DNA from: Victivallales bacterium
GTDB taxonomy: Bacteria; Verrucomicrobiota; Lentisphaeria; Oligosphaerales; Oligosphaeraceae
NCBI GenBank assembly: GCA_017963875.1
Contig: JAGCTA010000367.1
Coordinates: 1 to 19,153 of the forward strand
Direction: 5' to 3'
DNA length: 19,153 nucleotides
Part shown: one piece after another, positions 8,132-16,300 of the stretch
Layout of the letters: each line of letters begins with the position of its first letter
Numbering within the stretch: position 1 is the stretch's first letter
Notes under the pieces: model-generated
What the model was told of the DNA's origin: nothing
Database searches by the model: none
What the model saw: only the letters and a program-made list of their open reading frames with translations
Translations under genes and position numbers: made by a program

Positions 8132-8138
8132 TGTGTTG

Positions 8139-9173
8139 ATGGAATTCGACTTGGAAGCGTGTTCTGAAGAGGGGTTGGAGAGAAGACTATCCAGGCCGAG
8201 TAACCATCTGGTTGAGATGATGAAGCGTCTGAAAGGGGACATCATGATTCTTGGGATATCTGGGAAGATTGGTGTCAGCCTTGGAATGCAGGCGATGTCT
8301 GCGATCCGTGAATCGGGTGTTAGCAGAAAAGTATATGGTGTGGCACGTTTTTCAAAAACTGCTGATAGAGAAAAACTGACGGCCGCAGGTGTCCGTACAA
8401 TCGTCTGCGATCTGATGGAACGGGAACAGGTTGAGAGATTGCCGAAGGTTGAAAATGTCATATTCATGGCAGGGCGGAAGTTTGGCACCGATGGGAGCGA
8501 AGATGTGACATGGGCGCAGAATGTCGTTGTGCCAGGGTTGGTTGCCGAGCATTTCAGAGACAGCAGGATTGTGGCATTTTCGACAGGCTGTGTCTATCCT
8601 CTGAGAACCATCGAACAGGGAGGATGCTCAGAGGACTGCATGCCATCGCCGATTGGCGAGTATTCACAGTCTTGTCTTGGCCGTGAACGCATTTTCGAGT
8701 ATTATTCAAGGAAATATGGGACGAAACTGCTTCTTTTCCGTCTGAATTATTCTGTTGACCTTCGTTATGGGGTTTTGAATGACATTGGTCGTGCCATCTG
8801 GGAAGGGCGCGAAGTAGATAACACCGTTGAATATTTCAATGTGATTTGGCAGGGTGATGTCACTGCGAATGCTCTTCTTTCTCTGGAACTAGCAGCCAAT
8901 CCTCGCGTTATTTTGAATGTGACTGGACTGGAGACGGCGAATGTTGAAGAAACGGCGCGTGAGATGGGGCGAATCATGGGAAAGGACGTTCGTTTTAAAG
9001 GCAATCCAGGCAAATGGAATTATCTAAGCGATGCGAGCGAAATGTGTCGATTGTTTGGGAAACCGAGCGTGTCTTTGGAGCAATTGGTTGTCATGCAGGC
9101 GGAATGGATCAAAAACGGCGGCGTTTCCATTGGCAAACCAACCCATTTTGAAGTGAACAACGGGAGGTTCTGA
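8139..9173 (+). CDS. Extended-SDR NAD-dependent epimerase/dehydratase-like protein, atypical active site
   Basis: Members of this family act on NAD(P)-bound sugars or nucleotide sugars. The Rossmann glycine motif is GISGKIG (Gly39, Gly42, Gly45), and the strand-4 region FMAGRKFG and active-site loop STGCVYP (Ser148/Thr149) are in place. The catalytic YxxxK is changed: Tyr175 is followed four residues later by Cys179 (YSQSC), so the lysine is missing. A 35-residue helical lead (LSRPSNHLVEMMKRLKGD) precedes the nucleotide-binding fold; I associate this lead with a PVC-type subfamily, from memory. The C-terminal domain follows a normal extended-SDR plan. It is the first gene of the cluster and its stop overlaps the start of the aldolase-like gene (TGATG), suggesting translational coupling and a shared pathway. 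The substrate is unknown, and an oxidoreductase without epimerisation or a non-catalytic role are both possible. Confidence 0.85.
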   Translation: MEFDLEACSEEGLERRLSRPSNHLVEMMKRLKGDIMILGISGKIGVSLGMQAMSAIRESGVSRKVYGVARFSKTADREKLTAAGVRTIVCDLMEREQVERLPKVENVIFMAGRKFGTDGSEDVTWAQNVVVPGLVAEHFRDSRIVAFSTGCVYPLRTIEQGGCSEDCMPSPIGEYSQSCLGRERIFEYYSRKYGTKLLLFRLNYSVDLRYGVLNDIGRAIWEGREVDNTVEYFNVIWQGDVTANALLSLELAANPRVILNVTGLETANVEETAREMGRIMGKDVRFKGNPGKWNYLSDASEMCRLFGKPSVSLEQLVVMQAEWIKNGGVSIGKPTHFEVNNGRF

Positions 9174-10237
9174 TGAAACGTGTGCAGGACATAGACGGCA
9201 TGGTGCTCTCGGCCTTCAGAAAAGGCGTTGTCATTCCAGCGCAGGTGCTTGCATTGAATGAAGACCGCAGTTTTGCGGAACGGAACCAACGGGCGTTGTG
9301 CAGGTATTTCATTGACGCTGGCGTCGGAGGAATAGCCGTCGGCGTTCATTCGACGCAGTTTGCAATACGAGACCCGAAATTCGGTCTATTCAAACGTGTA
9401 ATGAGCGAGACGGCGCGGTTCATCGACGACTGGTGCACAAAGCGTGGACGGCGGATTCTGAAGGTCGGCGGAGTCTGCGGAAAGACTGCACAGGCTGTTT
9501 CGGAGGCGGATTATGAACTGGAATGCGGTTATGATGCCTGTCTTCTTTCTCTTGCCGCCTTTAAGGGCGACGACATTGATGCCATGATTCATCATTGCAG
9601 GGAAGTCGCAAACGTCATGCCTTTGATAGGATTCTATCTTCAGCCATCGGTTGGCGGGCGCGTGCTGCCATTCGATTTCTGGAGAAGATTTGTAGAGATT
9701 GACAACATCCTCGGAATCAAGATTGCTCCTTTCAACAGATATTATACGCTTGATGTCGTGCGTGCCCTTGCGGAATCTGGACGGGAGGACATTACGCTAT
9801 ATTCGGGAAATGACGACAACCTTTTGGTTGACCTGTTGACTGAATACGTTGTCGGCGGACGGCGGATACGCATCAAAGGCGGTCTTCTTGGACATTGGAG
9901 TTGCTGGACAAAAAAAGCAGTGGAACTTCTGGATGAACTTCATCGTCTGATAGACAGCAATCAGCCGATTCCAGCGGAACTTTTGACAAGGGCGGTGAAA
10001 ATCACCGATTGCAATGCCGCTTTTTTTGACGCGGCGAACGGATTCGCGGGATGCATTCCTGGACTTCATGAAGTGCTTCGCCGTCAGGGGCTGCTTCAAG
10101 GGACGTGGTGTCTGGACCCGAACGAAGTGCTTTCACCAGGGCAGGCGGATGAGATTTCAAGGGTCTATAATGCCTATCCAGATTTAAATGACGATGCGTT
10201 TGTCAAAGCGCATCTTGCAGAGTGGATGGAGAATTGA
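9173..10237 (+). CDS. Dihydrodipicolinate synthase/N-acetylneuraminate lyase family protein, divergent
   Basis: Family members are TIM-barrel class I aldolases or dehydratases that form a Schiff base with a 2-keto acid. Lys183 (ILGIKIAPFN) is the predicted Schiff-base lysine and Tyr155 (IGFYLQP) the partner tyrosine. The usual GTTGE-type carboxylate-binding loop is replaced by GVHSTQFAIRDP (from Gly57), and the protein is 354 residues rather than about 300, with an extended C-terminus. So a 2-keto acid substrate of the DapA or NanA kind is not assured; sugar 2-keto-3-deoxy acids are a reasonable guess. GGGAGG at 9162-9167 gives a strong ribosome binding site 5 bases before the ATG. It overlaps the SDR gene by one base and precedes a Gfo/Idh oxidoreductase, a grouping seen in sugar-acid catabolic clusters. 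No signal peptide; cytoplasmic. Confidence 0.87.
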   Translation: MKRVQDIDGMVLSAFRKGVVIPAQVLALNEDRSFAERNQRALCRYFIDAGVGGIAVGVHSTQFAIRDPKFGLFKRVMSETARFIDDWCTKRGRRILKVGGVCGKTAQAVSEADYELECGYDACLLSLAAFKGDDIDAMIHHCREVANVMPLIGFYLQPSVGGRVLPFDFWRRFVEIDNILGIKIAPFNRYYTLDVVRALAESGREDITLYSGNDDNLLVDLLTEYVVGGRRIRIKGGLLGHWSCWTKKAVELLDELHRLIDSNQPIPAELLTRAVKITDCNAAFFDAANGFAGCIPGLHEVLRRQGLLQGTWCLDPNEVLSPGQADEISRVYNAYPDLNDDAFVKAHLAEWMEN

Positions 10238-10246
10238 TTAGTTTCG

Positions 10247-10251
10247 GGTGA
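10247..10251 (+). promoter_or_regulatory. Ribosome binding site deciding the Gfo/Idh start
   Basis: GGTGA matches the 3' part of the anti-Shine-Dalgarno complement and lies 5 bases before the ATG at 10257. The in-frame GTG at 10248 is inside this site, so it is unlikely to be the start. Confidence 0.5.
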
Positions 10252-10256
10252 GCGAC

Positions 10257-11309
10257 ATGGGAAGCAGAAACGGCGAAATGAACGGGAAACTGAGATGCGC
10301 AGTCGTGGGGCTTGGGCGGATAGGTTGGCAGTTCCACATCCCACAGATATTGGTGCATGATGGCTTTGAACTGACCGCTGTTGTTGATCCTGCTGAAGAA
10401 CGGCTGACAGAGGCGAAAAGCCAGTTCGGCGTGCAAATGCTTTGCAGGCGAATCGATGAACTTCCTCTGGAGGGAATCGACCTGGCAGTCGTCGCATCGC
10501 CGACATGCTTTCATTTCGAGCAGGTGACATATTTCCTTGAACATGGAGTGGACGTATTCTGCGAGAAGCCGATTGCGCCTACGTTTGCCGAGGCAGAGCA
10601 ACTGGCGGCACTGGCAAGGGGCAACGGACGGCGGCTCATGCTTTATCAACCACATCGCCTGACCAGTGAATGCCTGACGGCGCAGGCCATCATGCAATCA
10701 GGAAAACTAGGGGAAATATTCATGATTCGCCGTTTCAGCAATGGATTCTCAAGGAGAAATGACTGGCAGGCACTGGCGAAGAATGGCGGAGGAATGCTAC
10801 TTAACTATGGTGCACACTACATTGACCAGATGCTTTATTTCTTCCATGACAAAACCAGGTCCGTGAAATGCGACATGATGGCAGCCGTGACATTGGGAGA
10901 CGCCGAGGATGTCGTCCAAGCCGTTATCAGAGGAGAAAGCGACAGGATGTATTGTGTTGACATCAACATGGGAACCGCACTTCCTTTGCCGCATTTAATG
11001 CTTTACGGAAAGCATGGCACCGCCATGCTGACTACGGACGGCGAATGGAAAATCCGTCGTTTTGACCCTGTCAAGGCAGGGAAACTCGGCTTGCAGGAGG
11101 GAATGGCGGCACAACAGCGGAAGTATGCTGTGGAGAGTCTTGACTGGATTGATGAGTCTTTCCCGATTGTTGAAGAAAGGAATGGTGAATATTATAATAA
11201 ATGTCGTGACTATTTTGCCTTTGGCAAGGAGCCATTCGTCCCGCTTGAGGAGACACTTGAACTAATGCGCACTATTGAACTTTGCAGAAAATCCTCACAG
11301 TGTTTTTAA
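10257..11309 (+). CDS. Gfo/Idh/MocA family oxidoreductase
   Basis: These NAD(P)-dependent enzymes oxidise or reduce sugars, inositols or their acids. The N-terminal Rossmann fold has VVGLGRIG (glycines 18, 20, 23), the acidic strand end AVVDPAEER, and the hallmark CEKPIAPT with catalytic Lys104. The C-terminal domain has GGGMLLNYGAHYID, giving the usual His187 and Asp190; the aspartate normally found five residues before that His is Asn here. Length (351 residues) is normal. No Tat or Sec signal is present, so it is cytoplasmic, unlike many PVC family members that carry a Tat signal. The upstream gene ends 19 bases before. With the SDR and aldolase-like proteins it probably forms a sugar-processing route; the order of steps cannot be read from sequence. 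Confidence 0.9.
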   Translation: MGSRNGEMNGKLRCAVVGLGRIGWQFHIPQILVHDGFELTAVVDPAEERLTEAKSQFGVQMLCRRIDELPLEGIDLAVVASPTCFHFEQVTYFLEHGVDVFCEKPIAPTFAEAEQLAALARGNGRRLMLYQPHRLTSECLTAQAIMQSGKLGEIFMIRRFSNGFSRRNDWQALAKNGGGMLLNYGAHYIDQMLYFFHDKTRSVKCDMMAAVTLGDAEDVVQAVIRGESDRMYCVDINMGTALPLPHLMLYGKHGTAMLTTDGEWKIRRFDPVKAGKLGLQEGMAAQQRKYAVESLDWIDESFPIVEERNGEYYNKCRDYFAFGKEPFVPLEETLELMRTIELCRKSSQCF

Positions 11310-11345
11310 TAGCAACAACTAACAAAAAAGAGCAGAGCAAACGAC

Positions 11346-12353
11346 ATGAATAATCCCATAGAAAAACTGCGCAGACTTTATACCGACGGACGACATAACG
11401 CATTTCCGTCACTCTGCCGTTTTCGAGGACAACTTTTTCTGAGTTTTCGCGCTGCGACTGGTCATGCTGTCAATGATGGCGTCATCAAGTTGCTTCGTTC
11501 CAGTGATGAGGGGAATACCTGGGAGGAAATTCTCACGCCTTTCAATGATCGTGGCTATTGGGACGGCTGGCTTGTGGTGTTCCAGGACAAGTTGTTCTTG
11601 TTCAGCGGTTCTCTTCCCGACAATCTGGAACTTCCCGTGTGGTGCTATCTCAACCGCATGCACTATGCTTCAAGCGAGGATGGCGTGAACTGGAGCAAGG
11701 TAAGTGAAATCTGCCCATATCCATCTGTTCGTTTCTGGCGGCCCATCGTGTGGAACAATAGACTTTATGTCTGTGATTATCGAACCTCCCTGCGGATTGA
11801 CAGGCCAGCCCTTACAGAGGTCGAACTGCTTTCCAGTGAGGATGGACGAACATGGAAATACATTTCCAGCCTCAACACAGGGACACGGCAGAATGAGACA
11901 GCTATCATTGTGCGGAATGGCATCATGCAGGCTTTCCTGCGCAACGAGGCACCAGATACGGCACTGACTATCCGCAGTTCAACGGGGGCATTTACGGAAT
12001 GGGAAGCCGAAATAAACACTGGCATCAGCCTACTTGGTCCCATGGTGCGCGACATCAATGGACGGCGTTTCCTCTTTGGACGTTGGCGCGGTGCGGACAT
12101 GCCAGTTCCTCCCATTGACCGTTCGACTGTGCGTCTTCGTGTCTATACGGTGGACCCTGTGGATTCGCATCTGGAGTTCTATGCCGAATTCCCGTCGGCA
12201 TACGACTGCAGTTATGCAGATGCAGTTCCTTTGGACGAGCAAAGGATGCTTGTAGCCTACTATTCGCAACACGAGCACGCCAATAAGCCTGATTTCAAGG
12301 ATATGCACGGCTATAGCGATATCTTTCTTGCCGTTGTCAGGACAGACAAATAG
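11346..12353 (+). CDS. Asp-box (BNR) beta-propeller protein, sialidase-like
   Basis: Three Asp boxes of the form S-x-D-x-G-x-x-W are visible: SSDEGNTW (52-59), SSEDGVNW (109-116) and SSEDGRTW (163-170), spaced 57 and 54 residues as expected for propeller blades. The opening NAFPSLCRFRGQLFLSFRAA recalls exo-alpha-sialidase-like proteins, in which a conserved first strand carries substrate residues. I could not assign the sialidase Arg triad, Tyr and Glu with confidence, so glycosidase activity is unproven. There is no signal peptide, which argues for a cytoplasmic role on an imported oligosaccharide or for a non-enzymatic propeller. The Shine-Dalgarno is weak (AGAG-type). It lies 36 bases after the Gfo/Idh gene. 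With an aldolase of the NanA superfamily nearby, a link to sialic-acid-like sugars is conceivable but not shown. Confidence 0.8.
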   Translation: MNNPIEKLRRLYTDGRHNAFPSLCRFRGQLFLSFRAATGHAVNDGVIKLLRSSDEGNTWEEILTPFNDRGYWDGWLVVFQDKLFLFSGSLPDNLELPVWCYLNRMHYASSEDGVNWSKVSEICPYPSVRFWRPIVWNNRLYVCDYRTSLRIDRPALTEVELLSSEDGRTWKYISSLNTGTRQNETAIIVRNGIMQAFLRNEAPDTALTIRSSTGAFTEWEAEINTGISLLGPMVRDINGRRFLFGRWRGADMPVPPIDRSTVRLRVYTVDPVDSHLEFYAEFPSAYDCSYADAVPLDEQRMLVAYYSQHEHANKPDFKDMHGYSDIFLAVVRTDK

Positions 12354-12408
12354 AATTTTGTTAATATATTTGGAATTTTAACCACCAACACAAAAACAGG
12401 AGCAGGCG

Positions 12409-13218
12409 ATGAAAAGGAAACACTTTACTCTGATTGAACTGCTGGTCGTGATTGCGATTATCGCGATTCTGGCAGCGATGCTTCTTCCCGCACTGGCCAA
12501 GGCGAGAGAGAAGGCACGTTTGACAACATGTACGAGCAATCTCAAGAACCTTGCGCTTGGGCATATCATGTACAACGGCGATTCCAATGGCATGTATCCA
12601 ACGCAGCCGCCAGGCTCGACAACCATTGATGCGTATTCCTTCCGTGTTTTCGGATTTGGATGCACGGCGGATTATCATGGCGTAATCAACACATATCTTG
12701 GTGTCCCAGAGAATCTGTTATGCCCGAATACAGATGCAGGCAAGCGTGGCTATGCTGCGCAATACAAGCAGTTCGTCTGCCCCCTTGATCTGGCAGGATA
12801 TGGCTCATGGCGCGTAACCTACGGAGAGTGTTTCTTCTATGAGCGTCGCGGCAGTAGTTATCAGTATAACGGCGCAGGAAATAACACAAGTGTTGGAACT
12901 CCAAATAACAAGACGGCTCCCCATTTAGGCCTAGCGGGGAAGAATGAACCGATGGTCGCCAATCCAAGTCTCTGCATTCTAGTCGGCGAAGCGGGCATGA
13001 GCGAATATCAGTGGGGCAACAACAACCCGATTCAACGCCCCTTCCATGATTCGGTCATCGCCAAATTCAATCTCGCCTTCACTGATGGACATGTGACGTA
13101 TACAAGGCTTTTCTACGGGACCAAGACGCCACTTACCGCGACTCCTAGCCAGAGTAGCCGCACCACTGGCACATGCTATTATTTCCCAGGTTCTTACACA
13201 TTTATTCCCGAATGGTGA
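12409..13218 (+). CDS. Type II secretion/pilin-like pseudopilin with PVC-type C-terminus
   Basis: The N-terminus is a class III prepilin signal: KRKH, then [20 protein letters not shown], with Glu10 at mature position 5. Cleavage before Phe6 and methylation of it are expected; the -1 residue is His instead of the usual Gly. The hydrophobic helix is followed by [20 protein letters not shown], the signature of large pseudopilin families in Lentisphaerota and Planctomycetes. The globular part is Gly/Tyr/Asn-rich, and the end carries the FTDGHV motif preceded by a His ([18 protein letters not shown]), close to the family's H-X9-DG ending. AGGAG sits 6 bases before the ATG. Such proteins may form envelope or secretion-associated fibres or act as glycan-binding adaptors; function is not established. 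Its place inside a sugar operon, right before the exported lyase-like protein, is informative. Confidence 0.9.
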   Translation: MKRKHFTLIELLVVIAIIAILAAMLLPALAKAREKARLTTCTSNLKNLALGHIMYNGDSNGMYPTQPPGSTTIDAYSFRVFGFGCTADYHGVINTYLGVPENLLCPNTDAGKRGYAAQYKQFVCPLDLAGYGSWRVTYGECFFYERRGSSYQYNGAGNNTSVGTPNNKTAPHLGLAGKNEPMVANPSLCILVGEAGMSEYQWGNNNPIQRPFHDSVIAKFNLAFTDGHVTYTRLFYGTKTPLTATPSQSSRTTGTCYYFPGSYTFIPEW

Positions 13219-13308
13219 AAAGGCCGCAGACAAGTCTCTTTGGCTTTGCAGCAAACCAACTTCCCTTTTGGGGGACAGAGCATTTATCGATGATGGGAGA
13301 ATAATCAG

Positions 13309-16300
13309 ATGAATCATATTCGTATAATTGCATCCATCCTTGCCTCAACCTGTCTTCTGTGGGGAGTTGAATGGACTAAAATCAATGGGACGGGGCACTT
13401 TGATGAAGATGAGGGATTCTTTATCGGCACAGGGGATTTCAAGACTTCATTCGTCGTGAAACCCAATACGAATTATATTCTTTCGGCGACTGTTTCCTCA
13501 CTCAACGGCGTACTTTTTGACCTGAGTTATCCAGGTGTTGCAACAAGCATGCACAAGAAGATGTCGTACACGACTCCTGGAAGAATTCAAAGGGTGGTTG
13601 GATGGTATAAGACACGAAATTCCACCACCTTGGACGTCACACTCAAAATATCGAATAGACACATTTGCCCGTGTGGTTGCAAGTCTTGCATGGAGTTTCA
13701 GGGCGATACCAATGCCTCCACTTCCATTGATGGTCTCGCTCTCGCCGAAGTCGCTGACGATGAACTTGTCAGCGTGCCTTCTTCAAAGGAAACGCCTGAT
13801 ACTCTTCTTGATAAAAATGCAGCAATCGTCATTCCAGGCGATGATGCCTACCGCAGTCTTGCGCTAAAAATCAGCGACGCATTGGGAGGCGTTCCGATTG
13901 TAACTGACAACGACGCATGTCTTTCGGATTCGCCCGTTCTGAACAAAGTCTATCGTGAAAAGAATCTGATTATTTTGGGCAATCTGAATTCCAACAAGGC
14001 GATGTGGCCAGCCTACACTCGGATGCTCGCTGGCTCGGACAGTTTCTATCCAGGTGGCGACGGCTATGAGTTGCGGACGGCTGTCAATGTACTGGGCAAT
14101 GGAAGAAATCACATCATCGTTGGTGGCACAAGCATGAATGGTGTCGCCAAAGCTGTTGAAAGATTCATTGGGCAGGTGTCGCCTTCTCAAAAGCATCTGC
14201 TGGATGTTGAACTTGGCGGAGGTTGCAAGCAAACTGTCGAGGAAGATATTGCGAAATGGCAGAAGTATCCACTGCCAGAACTGCCTGGGCGTTCTCCTGG
14301 CTATGATTCCGTTCGTTGCTATTACCATCATGCATTGATGTACTATTGGACTGGCATGGAATTCTACCGCAAGCAGACGCATGAATTTATGGCTCCCGTG
14401 CTTCAGGACATGGCATATACCCACCATTATCTTATGGAATGGTTTTTCCATACATGGAGAATCACCCGAAACATGGGATTGTACACGGATGCGGAGAAGA
14501 CAGGCATTGAAAAACTTCTGTTGCAGAATTATCTGGAATTTCAAAGCGGTCCCGACTTGATATGGATGCGGCCAATGCAGCCGCCATACGTAAATTTCAG
14601 ACTCAATTCAAGACATGTGACCTCGCCTCTATGGTGCCAACTTGTCTCCTCTCACTACCTGAAGACTTATACAGACGTTTCCCCTCGGTTAAAGGAACTT
14701 GTGGACTTTACGCTCACGGAATCAAAAACGGCAGCCAGGCATATCGCAATGGAACGCAGCCGTCCCGACAGCGATTTCGAGGGTGGCTCCGATTATATGG
14801 AACTATCAATGTGCGTCTTTCGTTATGCCTTTCTGTTCAACGACTATGATATTTTCAAGGGAAAAAGACCTCAGGCATTCAAGTGGGGCCTTATTGATAT
14901 TCTAAGCAATTCCGAACAACGCGACACGGCGTTGTTCTCACGTGCCAAACTGGGGCTTCGTTACAATCTTGGCCTCCTTTCGTGCTATTATAAAGCCCCA
15001 GAGTTCCAGTATTATTTTAACCGTCTTCCTCCCGAAGGCTATGATTCGATGTTCGTAGACCGATATCCTTGCGGAATCGGTTATTTCCATAATGACATTG
15101 AGGAGAAACTGCCGACTCAAAACGCTGGGCTTTCCATAATGGAATATACCATGCACGAGGAAATGAACAGTCCCAACTTAAAGGCATTCAAGTCTTCTTT
15201 TCAGGAACTTAAGGGGAGGAAGCCTTTCTTTCTGGCGGTCATGAAAGGTGGATATACCAAAGGTTATCCCGTACTGGCAATCAGCGGAACATCCGAAGCG
15301 ACCGATACGACTGCGGGGGAGATAACCGATATTGCGATTGAGCGTCAGACATGGCTTGGCAATCGTTGGACGCCTATTTACCAATCGAATTCAGGGTTGC
15401 CATTTGAAAGGAACACGCTTTATGTTGGAAGAACAGGGCAGAGCGACACTGAACCTGCCCTTCGCCCAAAATTCGGAGTCATCGAATGGTCGTTCAACTG
15501 CAATGGCATACAGGCCATCTGCATTCGCATTCCAGGCTTGAATGGAATTGACTGGAAACGCACGGTCTTCATGATTTCCACGAAGTGTTTCCTTGTCAAT
15601 GACCGCATGATGGCGGAGATACCCGATGATTATGATATTGCGCCAGTATGGCGTCCGTTGGGTACCACTTTGCCCAATGGGGTGGATACGTTATATTCAC
15701 AGCAGGCTGGCTTTACCTTCTCATTGCAGTGCTCTGGGGAAGGCTTCTCGCTGGAGACCAACACGAAAGAGTATCTGGACATGAAGGCATCGAAACTCAG
15801 TTCCCGTTTTGCCTTCCATGGAAGGTTGGCGAAGGGGCAGTCGCTGTCAGTATCATCTCTTTGCCAGGTGGACGGCACGTTGCGCGTGCATGATTTGGGA
15901 GGAGGGCGGATTCTGCTTTCCGAAAATGGAAAAGTGAATGCTGAAATCCTTCTAGGAGAAGAAGGTTTCCAATGGATTTGCGGCAAGGGCATCTATGCCA
16001 ACAAGGTAACGGAAGTGAAACTTGGCGGGGAAAGTTTGGCGGTATCACCGAAGCCATCGGATGTCGTTTGGTACAAAGACACGGGAAATTGCTACAGACC
16101 ACAGGCTGGATACAGACGGGTTCCGCCAGAGGAGAATCAAGCGGTTTTTCAACGTTGCTTTTCCTATCTGGAAGGGCTGGTTATTCCAGAGCAGACTGTG
16201 CAGACTGAGAAGATGACGTCATCTGCCTTGGAACAAGTCTTCGCTAAGGAGTTTTCAACTGAACCGTTGGTTGACGACGAAGTATTCAGCAAGAATTGGG

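Larger units (their letters stand above)
7847..8138. other. Divergent intergenic region (metX / sugar cluster)
   Basis: These 292 bases separate metX (- strand) from the seven-gene cluster (+ strand). They contain a hairpin with U-run in the metX leader, a promoter-like pair and a LacI-type operator core near the cluster, and about 130 bases in between with nothing I can name. No S-box-like SAM riboswitch core was recognised. Confidence 0.6.

Noticed and set aside
13864..14544. A 226-codon - strand frame inside the large exported protein gene
   Set aside because: It is antisense to a gene with consistent domains. Long antisense frames arise often in such sequence, and no start signal or motif supports it.
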